Source: DASZYF01 sp035545535 (GTDB taxonomy: Bacteria; Actinomycetota; Actinomycetes; Mycobacteriales; CAJCIY01). Taken from it: 16,029 nt of DNA. Positions 7,897-15,307 of the stretch are shown here, one piece after another. Location: the NCBI GenBank assembly GCA_035545535.1, contig DASZYF010000001.1, forward strand, positions 1 to 16,029, read 5' to 3'. Every line of letters begins with the position of its first letter. Position 1 is the first letter of the stretch. A program made the translations under genes and the position numbers. Below the pieces are notes generated by a model, which was not told where the DNA came from, ran no database searches, and worked only from the letters and a program-made list of their open reading frames with translations.

Positions 7897-10083
7897 TCAG
7901 ACGAGCGCCGGCTCCGGCGCCGCCTCGGTGGAGTGCGCCTCGGGAGCCTCGACGTGCACGACGGGCAGCGCGCGATCGAGCCAGCGCGGCAGGTACCAGT
8001 TCCACCGGCCGAGCAGCTGCATGATCGCCGGCACGAGCACGCTGCGGATGACGAGCGCGTCGAAGAACACCGCCGACGCGAGGCCGAGGCCGGCCTCCTT
8101 CACGCTGCGGTTCGGGCCGAGGATGAACGCGACGAAGACCAGGATCATGATCGCGGCCGCCGCCGTGATGGTGCGCCCGGTCGCCGCGAGCCCGTGCGTC
8201 ACGGCCTTGCGGTTGTCGCCGCTGTGCACCCACTCCTCGTGGATGCGGCTGACGAGGAACACCTCGTAGTCCATCGACAGGCCGAACAGGATCGGGAACA
8301 GCAGGCCCGGCAGGAACGCGTCGACGGGGCCGTTGCGGTCGACGCCGAGCAGGCTCGCGCCCCAACCCCACTGGAACACCGCGGTCATCACGCCGAACGC
8401 GGCCGCGACCGACAGCAGGTTCATCACGGCGGCCTTCACCGGGATGACGACCGAGCGGAACACCAGCATCAGCAGCAGGAACGACATGAGCACGACGGCG
8501 CCGATGAAGATGGGCAGCTTGCTCTTGATGACGTGGGCGAAGTCGTCGAAGAGCGCCGTGTCACCGGTGATGTAGACGTGCAGGTCCGGGCCGGCAACCG
8601 GCGGGATGACGGTGCTGCGCACCTTGTGCAGCAGCGTGGCGGTGGCCTCGTCCTCGGGCGCGGTCGACGGGTAGGCCTGCGCGATCTCGACGGTGCGGCC
8701 GGTCGGGCCGGTGAGCGTCTGCGGCGGCAGCACGCTGACGATCCCGGGCGTGTGGGCGACGGCGGCGACGACGCGGTCGAACGCGGCCTTGTCCGCCGGG
8801 GTCTTCACCTCCGCGGTCAGCTGGTACGGGCCGTTGAAGCCCGGCCCGAAGCCCTTCGCGAGCAGGTCGAACGCGGTGCGGGTGGTGTTGCCCTTCTTGT
8901 CGTTGCCCGTGTCGCTCGTGCCGAGCTTCATGCCCAGCGACGGCGCGGCGATGACAAGGGTCAGCAGGCCCGCGACGACGGTCGGGACCACGGGGTGCCG
9001 CTGCATCCAGAGCGCCCAACGGCGCCAGCCCGCCGTCTCGTCCTCGTCGACCTCCGTCGCCCCGGCGCGGAGCGCGGCGCTGTGCCGGCGCTTGAGCACG
9101 TGGTGACCGAAGAAGCCCAGGAACGCGGGCAGCAGGGTCAGTGACGCGAGCATGGTGAACAGCACGCCGAGCGAGGTCGCGACCGCCAGGCCGTAGAAGA
9201 ACGAGATGCCGAGCGCGAACATGCCGAGCATCGCGATGCACACGGTGACGCCCGCGAACAGCACGGCGCGGCCGGAGGTGTTGACCGCGATCTCGACGGA
9301 CTCCTCGACGGTGTGGCCGGCCATCAGCGCATGCCGGTGCCGCGTGACGATGAACAGCGCGTAGTCGACACCCACGCCGAGGCCGACGAGCAGGACGAGC
9401 TGGCCGGCGAACTCCGGCGTGGGCAGGACGTGCGTCAGCAGTGCGATGACCCCGACTGCGGAGACCAGGGCGATGATCGCGGTCATCAGCGGCAGCAGCA
9501 TCGCGACGAGGCTGCCGAAGGCGAAGAACAAGATGATCGCGGCCGCGGCGAGGCCGATGAAGGTGCTGGGGCCGGTACCGCTGTTGACGCTGTACTGCGC
9601 GAGCTGCCCGTTCGCCTCGAGGTGCGCGATGGCCTTGTTGTTGTGGGCGCGCAGCGTCTTGGTGAAGAGCGTGCCGCCCTTCTTCGCCAGCTTCTGCGGC
9701 GTCACGTCGAGCCGGATCGTCGCGATCCCGATGGTGCCGTCCTTGCTCGTCGTGAGCGGTGACGGCGGGATGACCTCGGTGACGTGCGGCAGCGCCTTCA
9801 CGTCGGCGAGCGCGGCGTCCTGGATCTGCTGCACGCGTGGGTCGGAGAGCGTCAGGCCGTTGCCGGCCGCGACGACGACGAACTCGGTGTCACCGGCCCC
9901 CGCCGGCGTCGCCTGCTTGAGCAGCTCGAGCGCGGTCTTCGAGTCGGTGCCCGGGATGCCGAACTCGTCGGAGTAGTGCGTGCCGACGGCCTTCGACAGC
10001 CCGGTGAGGAGGAGCAGCAGGACGAGCCACCCGCCCAGCACGAACCGTCGGTGCGTGCAGCACCAGCGGGCGAGCGTGCGCAT
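7897..10083 (-). CDS. MMPL family transporter (second of tandem pair)
   Basis: This 728-residue inner-membrane transporter of the RND/MMPL family is probably proton-driven and exports lipids or hydrophobic compounds. It has the duplicated layout: helix 1 (about 15-33), an outer loop (34-170), a helix bundle (171-330), then the same pattern with a second outer loop (about 385-520) and a final bundle (521-692). The Asp-Tyr pairs thought to relay protons are present in both halves: GVDYALFIVTR (D240-Y241) and GLSMDYEVFLVSR (D605-Y606). The tail (VHVEAPEAHSTEAAPEPALV) is short and acidic, with no large C-terminal domain of the MmpL3 type. The ATG at 10083 gives the usual start (MRTLARWCCTHRRFVLGGWL). 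The gene follows a second MMPL gene on the same strand by 96 bp, and its stop abuts the convergent ADC-like gene. Length is complete; cargo is unknown. Confidence 0.95.
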   Translation of the reverse strand: MRTLARWCCTHRRFVLGGWLVLLLLLTGLSKAVGTHYSDEFGIPGTDSKTALELLKQATPAGAGDTEFVVVAAGNGLTLSDPRVQQIQDAALADVKALPHVTEVIPPSPLTTSKDGTIGIATIRLDVTPQKLAKKGGTLFTKTLRAHNNKAIAHLEANGQLAQYSVNSGTGPSTFIGLAAAAIILFFAFGSLVAMLLPLMTAIIALVSAVGVIALLTHVLPTPEFAGQLVLLVGLGVGVDYALFIVTRHRHALMAGHTVEESVEIAVNTSGRAVLFAGVTVCIAMLGMFALGISFFYGLAVATSLGVLFTMLASLTLLPAFLGFFGHHVLKRRHSAALRAGATEVDEDETAGWRRWALWMQRHPVVPTVVAGLLTLVIAAPSLGMKLGTSDTGNDKKGNTTRTAFDLLAKGFGPGFNGPYQLTAEVKTPADKAAFDRVVAAVAHTPGIVSVLPPQTLTGPTGRTVEIAQAYPSTAPEDEATATLLHKVRSTVIPPVAGPDLHVYITGDTALFDDFAHVIKSKLPIFIGAVVLMSFLLLMLVFRSVVIPVKAAVMNLLSVAAAFGVMTAVFQWGWGASLLGVDRNGPVDAFLPGLLFPILFGLSMDYEVFLVSRIHEEWVHSGDNRKAVTHGLAATGRTITAAAAIMILVFVAFILGPNRSVKEAGLGLASAVFFDALVIRSVLVPAIMQLLGRWNWYLPRWLDRALPVVHVEAPEAHSTEAAPEPALV
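7905..7920 (+). terminator. GC-rich hairpin just past the ADC-like gene
   Basis: GCGCCGG (7905-7911) and CCGGCGC (7914-7920) form a near-perfect snapback eight bases after the ADC-like stop codon. It lies inside the last codons of the convergent MMPL gene, so it may simply reflect Ala/Pro/Glu codons there. There is no T-run. It could still help end transcription of the + strand run. Confidence 0.3.
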
Positions 10084-10122
10084 GCAAGATCCAATCGGCG
10101 CTAGGGAGGGGGCCCTTCAGTC

Positions 10123-10135
10123 TGACGGGCCGTCA
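10123..10135. promoter_or_regulatory. Palindrome upstream of the second MMPL gene (candidate operator)
   Basis: TGACGG-G-CCGTCA is a perfect 13-bp inverted repeat centred 46 bp upstream of the ATG at 10083. Its size and position suit a TetR- or MarR-type repressor site. No regulator gene lies in the window. Confidence 0.4.
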
Positions 10136-10167
10136 CGTCCCGGTACGCGCCGAGATGATCCGCGTCA

Positions 10168-10185
10168 CGGTGACCCAGGTCACCG
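10168..10185. repeat. 18-bp palindrome across the stop of the first MMPL gene
   Basis: CGGTGACC-CA-GGTCACCG has perfect 8-bp arms and spans the TGA of the upstream MMPL gene (10180-10182 on the minus strand). In minus-strand RNA it folds as a 7-bp stem with a 4-base loop. It could be a 3' hairpin of that gene or an operator for the next. It also overlaps a smaller repeat, TCAC-G-GTGA (10165-10173). Confidence 0.45.
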
Positions 10186-12357
10186 CGTGCCGGCCGGTCC
10201 GGCCGGCTCGACGACCCGCCCCTCGCGGCGTCCGCGGACCGCCTGCGCGTGCGAGGGCTGGACGCGCAGGACCTTCGCCAGCCGGTCCGGCAGGTACCAG
10301 TTCCAGCTGCCGAAGAGCGACACCAGTGCGGGCACGAGCAAGGCGCGGATGACCGTGGCGTCGAGCAGGATGCCGGCACCGAGCCCGGTCGCGAGCACCT
10401 TGATGTCCACCTGCGGCCCGGACGCCAGCGAGGCGAACGCGAGGAACAGGATGAGCGCGGCGCTGGTCACCAACCGGCCGGTGCGGCCCAGGCCCTCGAT
10501 GATCGCCTCGTCGGTGTCGCCGGTGGCGTCGTACTCCTCGCGCGTGCGGGCGAGGATGAACACCTCGTAGTCCATGGACAGGCCGTAGAGGAAAGCGAAC
10601 ACGAGCACCGGCACCCAGAACGTGATCGCGCCGGTGGGGGAGACGTCGAAGAGCGCTTTCGAGCCGTGGCCGTGCTGCCAGAAGAACGTCATCAGGCCGA
10701 ACGTCGCTGCCAGCGAGATCAGGTTGAGGATGACGGCCTTGATGGACAGCAGCACCGAGCGGAACGCGCGGGTCAGCAGGACGAACGTGATGATGACCAG
10801 CACGAGGAGCACGAGCGGGAAGTGGTCGTAGACCGCCTTCGCGTAGTCGGTCTGGATGGCGCCGAGGCCGGCGACCCCGACGACGCCCGTCAGCGGCTTC
10901 ACCGCGGACTGCACGCGCTTGACGACGCCGCTGCTCGCGTTGGTGACCGTCTCGTCGTGCGGGAAGACGAGCACCACCGCGGTGCCGTCCTTCTGCCATT
11001 GCGCGTCGTCCGGCACGGCGACGTGGTCGACGCCCTCGACGGTCGCTGCCGCCTTCGCGACCGTGGCGGTGGAGCCGCCGTGCGCGGTGTCGACGAGCAC
11101 GGTCATCGGTGTGAGCGCGCCGGTGGGCAGGCCGTCCCGCTGGAGCTGCTGGTAGGTGGTGAACGCCGGGCCCTTGTTCGCCAACGACCGCACGCTGGGC
11201 GAGCCGTAGTGCAGGCCGAACACCGGCGCGATGAGCAGTGCGAGGATCGCGAGCGCGAGACCGGCTGCGCCCCAGCGGTACTTGACGATGCCCTTGGTCC
11301 AGCGCGACCACGCGCGGGAGGCCGTGTCCTCGTGCCGGATGCGCGGACGGTCCACCCACGGGCCGATCGTCGCGAGGATCACCGGCAGCAGCGTCAGCGT
11401 CGCGAGGGTCGAGACCAGCGGCACGAGCATGCCGCCGAAGCCCATCGAGCGGATGCCCGGCACCGGCAGCACGACGAGGGCGAGCAGGCCGATGGCGACG
11501 GTGACGCCGGAGAACAGCACGGCGTGGCCCGCGGTCTCGACCGCGACGACGACCGACTCCTCGCGATCACGCCCGTGGTCGCGCTCCTCGCGCCAGCGCG
11601 TGACGAGCAGCAGCGAGTAGTCGATGGCGACACCGAGCCCGATCAGCGCGACGAGGAACTGCACGACGAAGCTGACCGACGTGATGTAGGTGAGCGGCAG
11701 CAGGATGGCGAAGCAGCCGAGGATGCTGACCGCGGCGATGAGCATGGGCAGCAGCGCCAGGAACGACGCGAACACGAAGACGAGCACGATGAGTGCGCCC
11801 AGTCCGCCGAGCAGCGTCTCGCCCAGCACGCTCGTGCTCTTGTTGTCGTTCTTCTGGTTGCCCTGCTCGAGGAGGTCGCGGCCGGTCGCAGAGACCTGCA
11901 GGCCCGGGACCTGCACCTTCTTCAGGCCGTCGCGGATCTTGTTCATCGGGTTGTCGGCGAACGTCTTGGGCAGCGGGTAGAAGACGTAGGCGTAGGTGGT
12001 CGTGCCGTGGTCGGTGAGCAGCGCGGGGTCGTGCGTGTTCGCGTAGTCGACGACCCGGGCGCCGTCGAGGTAGCTCGGGATGGCGCTGAAGATGCGGTCG
12101 ACGTCGGCCTGGTGGTCGGCGATGGTGCCGCTCGTCGCGTGGATGACCGGGATCAGTGAGGCGGTCTGCTCGGTGCCGTAGATGTCGGCGATCTGCTTCT
12201 GCGTCTCGTACCCGGGCTGGCCGGGCAGCGCGAAGTCGACCTTGAGGCGCTTGGACGTGTGGCCGGCCGCGTAGCCGGCTCCGAAGAGGAAGACGAGGAC
12301 CCAGAAGGCGACGACCGAGCGTCGGTGGCGGAGGACCCAGCGGGCGAAGCGTTCCAC
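10180..12357 (-). CDS. MMPL family transporter (first of tandem pair)
   Basis: This 725-residue RND/MMPL exporter shares architecture with its downstream neighbour: N-terminal helix (about 12-32 in VVAFWVLVFLFGAGYAAG), a first outer loop, a bundle with IGLGVAIDYSLLLVTRWREE (D246-Y247), a second outer loop (about 380-510), and a bundle with YGLSMDYEVFILARTREEY (D596-Y597). The C-terminus is a short basic/polar tail (RVQPSHAQAVRGRREGR). I place the start at GTG 12357 (MERFARWVLRHRR): a strong -10 (TAATAT) ends seven bases before it, so a start further upstream (TTG at 12381) would precede the transcription start. The two MMPL proteins differ clearly in their outer loops, so they are paralogues rather than a recent duplication. 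No MmpS-type partner is present. Confidence 0.93.
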   Translation of the reverse strand: MERFARWVLRHRRSVVAFWVLVFLFGAGYAAGHTSKRLKVDFALPGQPGYETQKQIADIYGTEQTASLIPVIHATSGTIADHQADVDRIFSAIPSYLDGARVVDYANTHDPALLTDHGTTTYAYVFYPLPKTFADNPMNKIRDGLKKVQVPGLQVSATGRDLLEQGNQKNDNKSTSVLGETLLGGLGALIVLVFVFASFLALLPMLIAAVSILGCFAILLPLTYITSVSFVVQFLVALIGLGVAIDYSLLLVTRWREERDHGRDREESVVVAVETAGHAVLFSGVTVAIGLLALVVLPVPGIRSMGFGGMLVPLVSTLATLTLLPVILATIGPWVDRPRIRHEDTASRAWSRWTKGIVKYRWGAAGLALAILALLIAPVFGLHYGSPSVRSLANKGPAFTTYQQLQRDGLPTGALTPMTVLVDTAHGGSTATVAKAAATVEGVDHVAVPDDAQWQKDGTAVVLVFPHDETVTNASSGVVKRVQSAVKPLTGVVGVAGLGAIQTDYAKAVYDHFPLVLLVLVIITFVLLTRAFRSVLLSIKAVILNLISLAATFGLMTFFWQHGHGSKALFDVSPTGAITFWVPVLVFAFLYGLSMDYEVFILARTREEYDATGDTDEAIIEGLGRTGRLVTSAALILFLAFASLASGPQVDIKVLATGLGAGILLDATVIRALLVPALVSLFGSWNWYLPDRLAKVLRVQPSHAQAVRGRREGRVVEPAGPAGTR

Positions 12358-12364
12358 GACCGCG

Positions 12365-12395
12365 ATATTAGAGGGCCTCAAGCATCTGCGGGCAA
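12365..12395 (-). promoter_or_regulatory. Promoter of the first MMPL gene (leaderless)
   Basis: On the minus strand, TAATAT (12370 to 12365) is an unusually good -10 for this GC-rich window. It is followed by seven bases and then GTG (12357), which would be the first codon of a leaderless mRNA. TTGCCC (12395 to 12390) is a possible -35, with a long 19-bp spacer. There is no ribosome-binding site before the GTG, in agreement. Confidence 0.55.
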
Positions 12396-12412
12396 CCGGG
12401 ATCCCGGGTTGC
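12392..12412. promoter_or_regulatory. Inverted repeat overlapping the -35 of the MMPL promoter
   Basis: GCAACC (12392-12397) and GGTTGC (12407-12412) flank the inner palindrome GGGATCCC (12398-12405) with one extra G. The 21-bp near-palindrome overlaps the candidate -35 and lies 20 bp past the stop of the cyclotransferase-like gene. It could be a repressor operator, or a terminator hairpin for the upstream gene, or both. Confidence 0.45.
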
Positions 12413-12431
12413 TACGAACTCATGACGGATG

Positions 12432-12893
12432 TCAGCTGCCGATCGAGCGGGACGGCCGGGTGCGCAGGTCGGACACGTAGTCGTCCGGCGCGCCGGCCCG
12501 CTCGGCGGCGTCGGCCATCACGCCCAGGTAGCGGGCGCTGGGCAGCCCGCCCTCGTAGCCGTTGAGCACGTAGGTCCAGGCCAGGATCCCGTCCGGCCCG
12601 GCACCGAGGCTCGCCACCCGCACCCGGAGCTTCGTGTACAGCCCCGCGTCGGCGCCCTCCCAGGCGTCGAGGTTGCGGGCGTCGTAGTCCGTGACGTCGT
12701 AGAGGGCCACGAAGACGTGCGAGCCGGGCTCCTCGACGATCGTGGCGAGCGCGCCCTCCCAGCCGAGGTCCTCGCCCCCGAACGCGATGCGCCAGCCCTC
12801 GAGCCAGCCGGTGCGCATGACCGGGGAGTGCGGGCAGCGCTGACGCATCTGCTCGGGGTCGAGGTTCGACCCGTAGGCGGCGTAGAGCGTCAT
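12432..12893 (-). CDS. Gamma-glutamylcyclotransferase-like (GGCT/AIG2 fold) protein
   Basis: The 153-residue product has the small beta-barrel cyclotransferase fold. Enzymes of this fold release 5-oxoproline from gamma-glutamyl amines, but many members are uncharacterised. MTLYAAYGSNLDPEQMRQRC carries the substrate-loop motif YGSNL (7-11), and LDAWEGADAGLYTKLRV carries the conserved catalytic Glu (E79, matching the Glu before Gly in the EG....Y motif of human GGCT). Other landmarks are GWRIAFGGEDLGWEGALATI, VFVALYDVTD and AWTYVLNGYEG. The ATG at 12893 gives the canonical beginning; the open frame upstream runs over the divergent lpdA gene and is spurious. No ribosome-binding site precedes the ATG; CACAAT (12909 to 12904) may be a -10 giving a 5' leader of only a few bases. 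The gene is divergent from lpdA and lies 74 bp upstream of the MMPL pair. Confidence 0.88.
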   Translation of the reverse strand: MTLYAAYGSNLDPEQMRQRCPHSPVMRTGWLEGWRIAFGGEDLGWEGALATIVEEPGSHVFVALYDVTDYDARNLDAWEGADAGLYTKLRVRVASLGAGPDGILAWTYVLNGYEGGLPSARYLGVMADAAERAGAPDDYVSDLRTRPSRSIGS

Positions 12894-12911
12894 GTCAGGG
12901 AGAATTGTGCC
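12894..12911. promoter_or_regulatory. 18-bp divergent control region between the GGCT-like gene and lpdA
   Basis: Only 18 bp separate the ATG of the minus gene from the GTG of the plus gene. On the + strand, AGGGAG (12897-12902) is a fair ribosome-binding site nine bases from the GTG. The same stretch also contains GAGAAT (12900-12905), -10-like and six bases from the GTG. On the minus strand, CACAAT (12909 to 12904) is -10-like. The two readings of the + strand exclude each other: either a ribosome-binding site with a promoter inside the neighbour gene, or a leaderless start. Confidence 0.45.
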
Positions 12912-14408
12912 GTGACGTTCGGTGGGGCCGCCGAGGGAACCCGCATCGCCGTGCTCGGCGGGGGTCCGGGAGGTTACGAGGCCGCTCTCGTCGCCACGGA
13001 GCTGGGGGCCGAGGTCACGGTGGTCGACCGCGACGGCCTGGGCGGCGCGTGCGTGCTGACGGACTGCGTCCCGAGCAAGACCCTGATCGCCACGAGCGAC
13101 ACGCTCACCGGCCTGGGCAGCGCCGGCGCGCTCGGCGTGCGGGTGCACGCGGCCGACGGCACACCGACCGTCGCCAGCTGGGACGACGACCAGCCGCTGT
13201 GCCCACCCGACGTGGTCGACGTCGACGTGACCACCGTGTTCGGACGGGTCAAGGCGCTGGCGCTGTCCCAGTCGATGGACATCGCGCGGCGGCTGTCCCG
13301 CGAGGGCGTGCGCGTGGTGCAGGGCAGCGGTCGCCTCGTGTCGCCGCACGAGATCGTCGTCGACCGCACCGGCGGCGGCCAGGACCGGGTCGAGGCCGAC
13401 GTGATCCTCGTCGCGACCGGAGCGACCCCGCGGGCGATCGCGGGCAGCCCCACCGACGGCGAGCGCATCCTCACCTGGCGCGACCTCTACGACCTGCCCG
13501 CGCTGCCCGAGCACCTCGTCGTCGTCGGCTCCGGTGTCACCGGCGCCGAGTTCGCCTCCGCGTTCCGTGCCCTCGGCTCGGAGGTCACGCTCGTGTCGTC
13601 ACGCGCTCGCGTCCTCCCCGGTGAGGACCCCGACGCCGCCTCCGTCATCGACGACGTCTTCCGGCGCCGCGGGATCTCGCTGCTCGACCACTCGCGGGCG
13701 CAGGGCGTGCAGCGCACCGAGGACGGCAAGGGCGTCATCGTCACGCTGACCGACGGCCGGGCCGTCGAGGGCTCGCACGCGCTCATCGCCGTCGGCTCCA
13801 TCCCGCAGACGCACGGGCTCGGGCTCCAGGACGTCGGCGTTCGGGTCGATGAGCGCGGCAACATCGCGGTCGACCGGGTCTCGCGCACGTCCGTCCCCGG
13901 CATCTACGCCGCCGGCGACTGCACCGGCGTGCTGCTGCTCGCCTCCGTCGCCGCCATGCAGGGTCGCATCGCCATGTGGCACGCACTCGGCGAAGCCGTT
14001 GCGCCACTGCGACTCTCGACGGTCGCCAGCAACGTCTTCACCGATCCGGAGATCGCGACCGTGGGCGTGACCGCGGCCGACGTGGCGGAAGGCCGCATCG
14101 CGGCGAAGGTCGTCATGCTGCCGCTGAAGACGAACGCCCGCGCGAAGATGCAAGGCATCGAGGACGGGTTCGTGAAGCTGTTCTGCGTCCCCGGGTCCGG
14201 CACCGTCATCGGCGGTGTGGTCTGTGCTCCCCGGGCCAGCGAGCTGGTGCTCCCGATCTCGCTCGCCGTGCAGAACGGCTTGCACGCCGACCAGCTGGCC
14301 TACACCTTCAGCGTCTACCCGTCGCTGTCCGGCTCCATCACCGAGGCCGCGCGGCAAGCGATGAACGCGATCGCCGGCCACGAGCTGCCCGCCCCGGTCA
14401 CCTCCTGA
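12912..14408 (+). CDS. lpdA: NAD(P)H-quinone dehydrogenase, LpdA-type flavoprotein
   Basis: This 498-residue protein is a two-dinucleotide-binding-domain FAD oxidoreductase, close to mycobacterial LpdA, which reduces quinones with NAD(P)H. Landmarks are the FAD site RIAVLGGGPGGYEAALVA (11-28), the disulfide region GGACVLTDCVPSK (C47, C52), ILVATGATPRAI, the NAD(P) site HLVVVGSGVTGAEFASAF, and the second FAD motif VPGIYAAGDCTGVLLLASVA. The interface domain ends FSVYPSLSGSITEAAR. In lipoamide dehydrogenase this last motif is HPTLSE with the catalytic His-Glu pair; here Tyr469 and Gly474 stand in their places, so lipoamide turnover is unlikely. Both Cys are kept, unlike my recollection of the M. 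tuberculosis protein, which has one. GTG 12912 was chosen because the fold starts right after it. The gene is divergent from a GGCT-like gene. Confidence 0.92.
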   Translation: MTFGGAAEGTRIAVLGGGPGGYEAALVATELGAEVTVVDRDGLGGACVLTDCVPSKTLIATSDTLTGLGSAGALGVRVHAADGTPTVASWDDDQPLCPPDVVDVDVTTVFGRVKALALSQSMDIARRLSREGVRVVQGSGRLVSPHEIVVDRTGGGQDRVEADVILVATGATPRAIAGSPTDGERILTWRDLYDLPALPEHLVVVGSGVTGAEFASAFRALGSEVTLVSSRARVLPGEDPDAASVIDDVFRRRGISLLDHSRAQGVQRTEDGKGVIVTLTDGRAVEGSHALIAVGSIPQTHGLGLQDVGVRVDERGNIAVDRVSRTSVPGIYAAGDCTGVLLLASVAAMQGRIAMWHALGEAVAPLRLSTVASNVFTDPEIATVGVTAADVAEGRIAAKVVMLPLKTNARAKMQGIEDGFVKLFCVPGSGTVIGGVVCAPRASELVLPISLAVQNGLHADQLAYTFSVYPSLSGSITEAARQAMNAIAGHELPAPVTS

Positions 14409-14450
14409 CGGCCGACCTCCCTCCCGGCTTCACCGGCGGATCATGGGCTC

Positions 14451-15299
14451 GTGGCGCTCGATGTGTTCTTCACGCCTGCTGTTGACGGCCCGACGCTGGC
14501 GGCCGCCATCAGGCCGAGCCTGCCCTGGCAGGTCGGACAGCGCGGTCGGCTCCGCAAGCAGATCTCGCAGCTCATCTACGACAACGACGACACCGGGGTT
14601 GCGTTCACCGTCGACCGGGAAGCCGAGGAGCTCTCCGATGGCAGTCCCGAGCTCTCCCCGTTCAACGCGCGCATCAACCTCGGTCGGCCATCGTTCTACG
14701 GACAGGAAGCGATCGGCGCCTTGATGCTCCTGGCGCGCGACGCGGGCGCGGAGCTCGTGCTGTTGGACGAGGAGCAGCGGCCTCGCCGTGCCGCTCTCGA
14801 CGAGCTGCTCGACGCGTGGTCGCGGGGCAACGCCTCTGCTTGGGCGGCCGTGGACCCCACGCGCAGCATCGGGGTGCCGGTCGCTCGGGAGGATGCCGAC
14901 GCGTGGTGGCAGTGGCAGATGTGGCGTGCTCGCCGCGAACGGGAGCTGGAGGAGCTCGCCTTCGTCCCGCGGCTGTTCCTGCTTCGCCGCGGCGGCGGCC
15001 CGGCGATTCGGGCCTGGACGTGGCCGGGCGGGCAGGCGCAGGCGATCCCGGACGGTGACGTCGTGCTCTGCCCGGTCGACGGTGGTGGCATGTTGCTGCT
15101 GACGCAGGACGAGGCTCGGTCAATCGTCGCGGGCCTCACCACGACGATCACCTGTCGGGACCGAGGTGTGGTCACCTACGTGCCGATCGAGCATGACGCC
15201 GCGGTCAAGGCGCGGTTCTCCTCATCCGTTGCCGGTCGCCGGCTGATCGCCAGCTCTGAGCTCGAAGCAGTTTCGGCTGACCGGCTCCGCGACTGCTGA
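14451..15299 (+). CDS. Uncharacterised 282-residue protein with a Trp-rich helix
   Basis: I do not recognise this family. The protein starts MALDVFFTPAVDGPTLAAAI and has no signal peptide or membrane segment. An N-terminal alpha/beta region includes ARINLGRPSFYGQEAIGALM and AELVLLDEEQRPRRA. A central, highly charged Trp-rich helix follows (DADAWWQWQMWRARRERELE, about 145-164). The C-terminal half is beta-rich: VPRLFLLRRGGGPAIRAWTW, then VLCPVDGGGMLLLTQDEARS and VVTYVPIEH. Start GTG 14451 lies 42 bp after lpdA; only a weak GGCGGA lies upstream, and GATCAT six bases before the GTG could be a -10. Codons such as GCT, GTT and TTG are more frequent than in neighbouring genes, hinting at a different history. 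A cytoplasmic regulatory, binding or immunity-type role is conceivable but unsupported. Confidence 0.8.
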   Translation: MALDVFFTPAVDGPTLAAAIRPSLPWQVGQRGRLRKQISQLIYDNDDTGVAFTVDREAEELSDGSPELSPFNARINLGRPSFYGQEAIGALMLLARDAGAELVLLDEEQRPRRAALDELLDAWSRGNASAWAAVDPTRSIGVPVAREDADAWWQWQMWRARRERELEELAFVPRLFLLRRGGGPAIRAWTWPGGQAQAIPDGDVVLCPVDGGGMLLLTQDEARSIVAGLTTTITCRDRGVVTYVPIEHDAAVKARFSSSVAGRRLIASSELEAVSADRLRDC

Positions 15300-15307
15300 C
15301 GCGTCGG

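Noticed and set aside
12423..12434. TGAC-N4-GTCA, resembling the TGACGG palindrome at 10123-10135, considered as a shared MMPL operator
   Set aside because: The arms are only four bases and the spacing differs; such matches are expected by chance in a window of this size.
12429..12911. Upstream extension of the lpdA frame by about 160 codons
   Set aside because: It lies wholly opposite the GGCT-like gene, and the FAD-binding fold starts right after GTG 12912.
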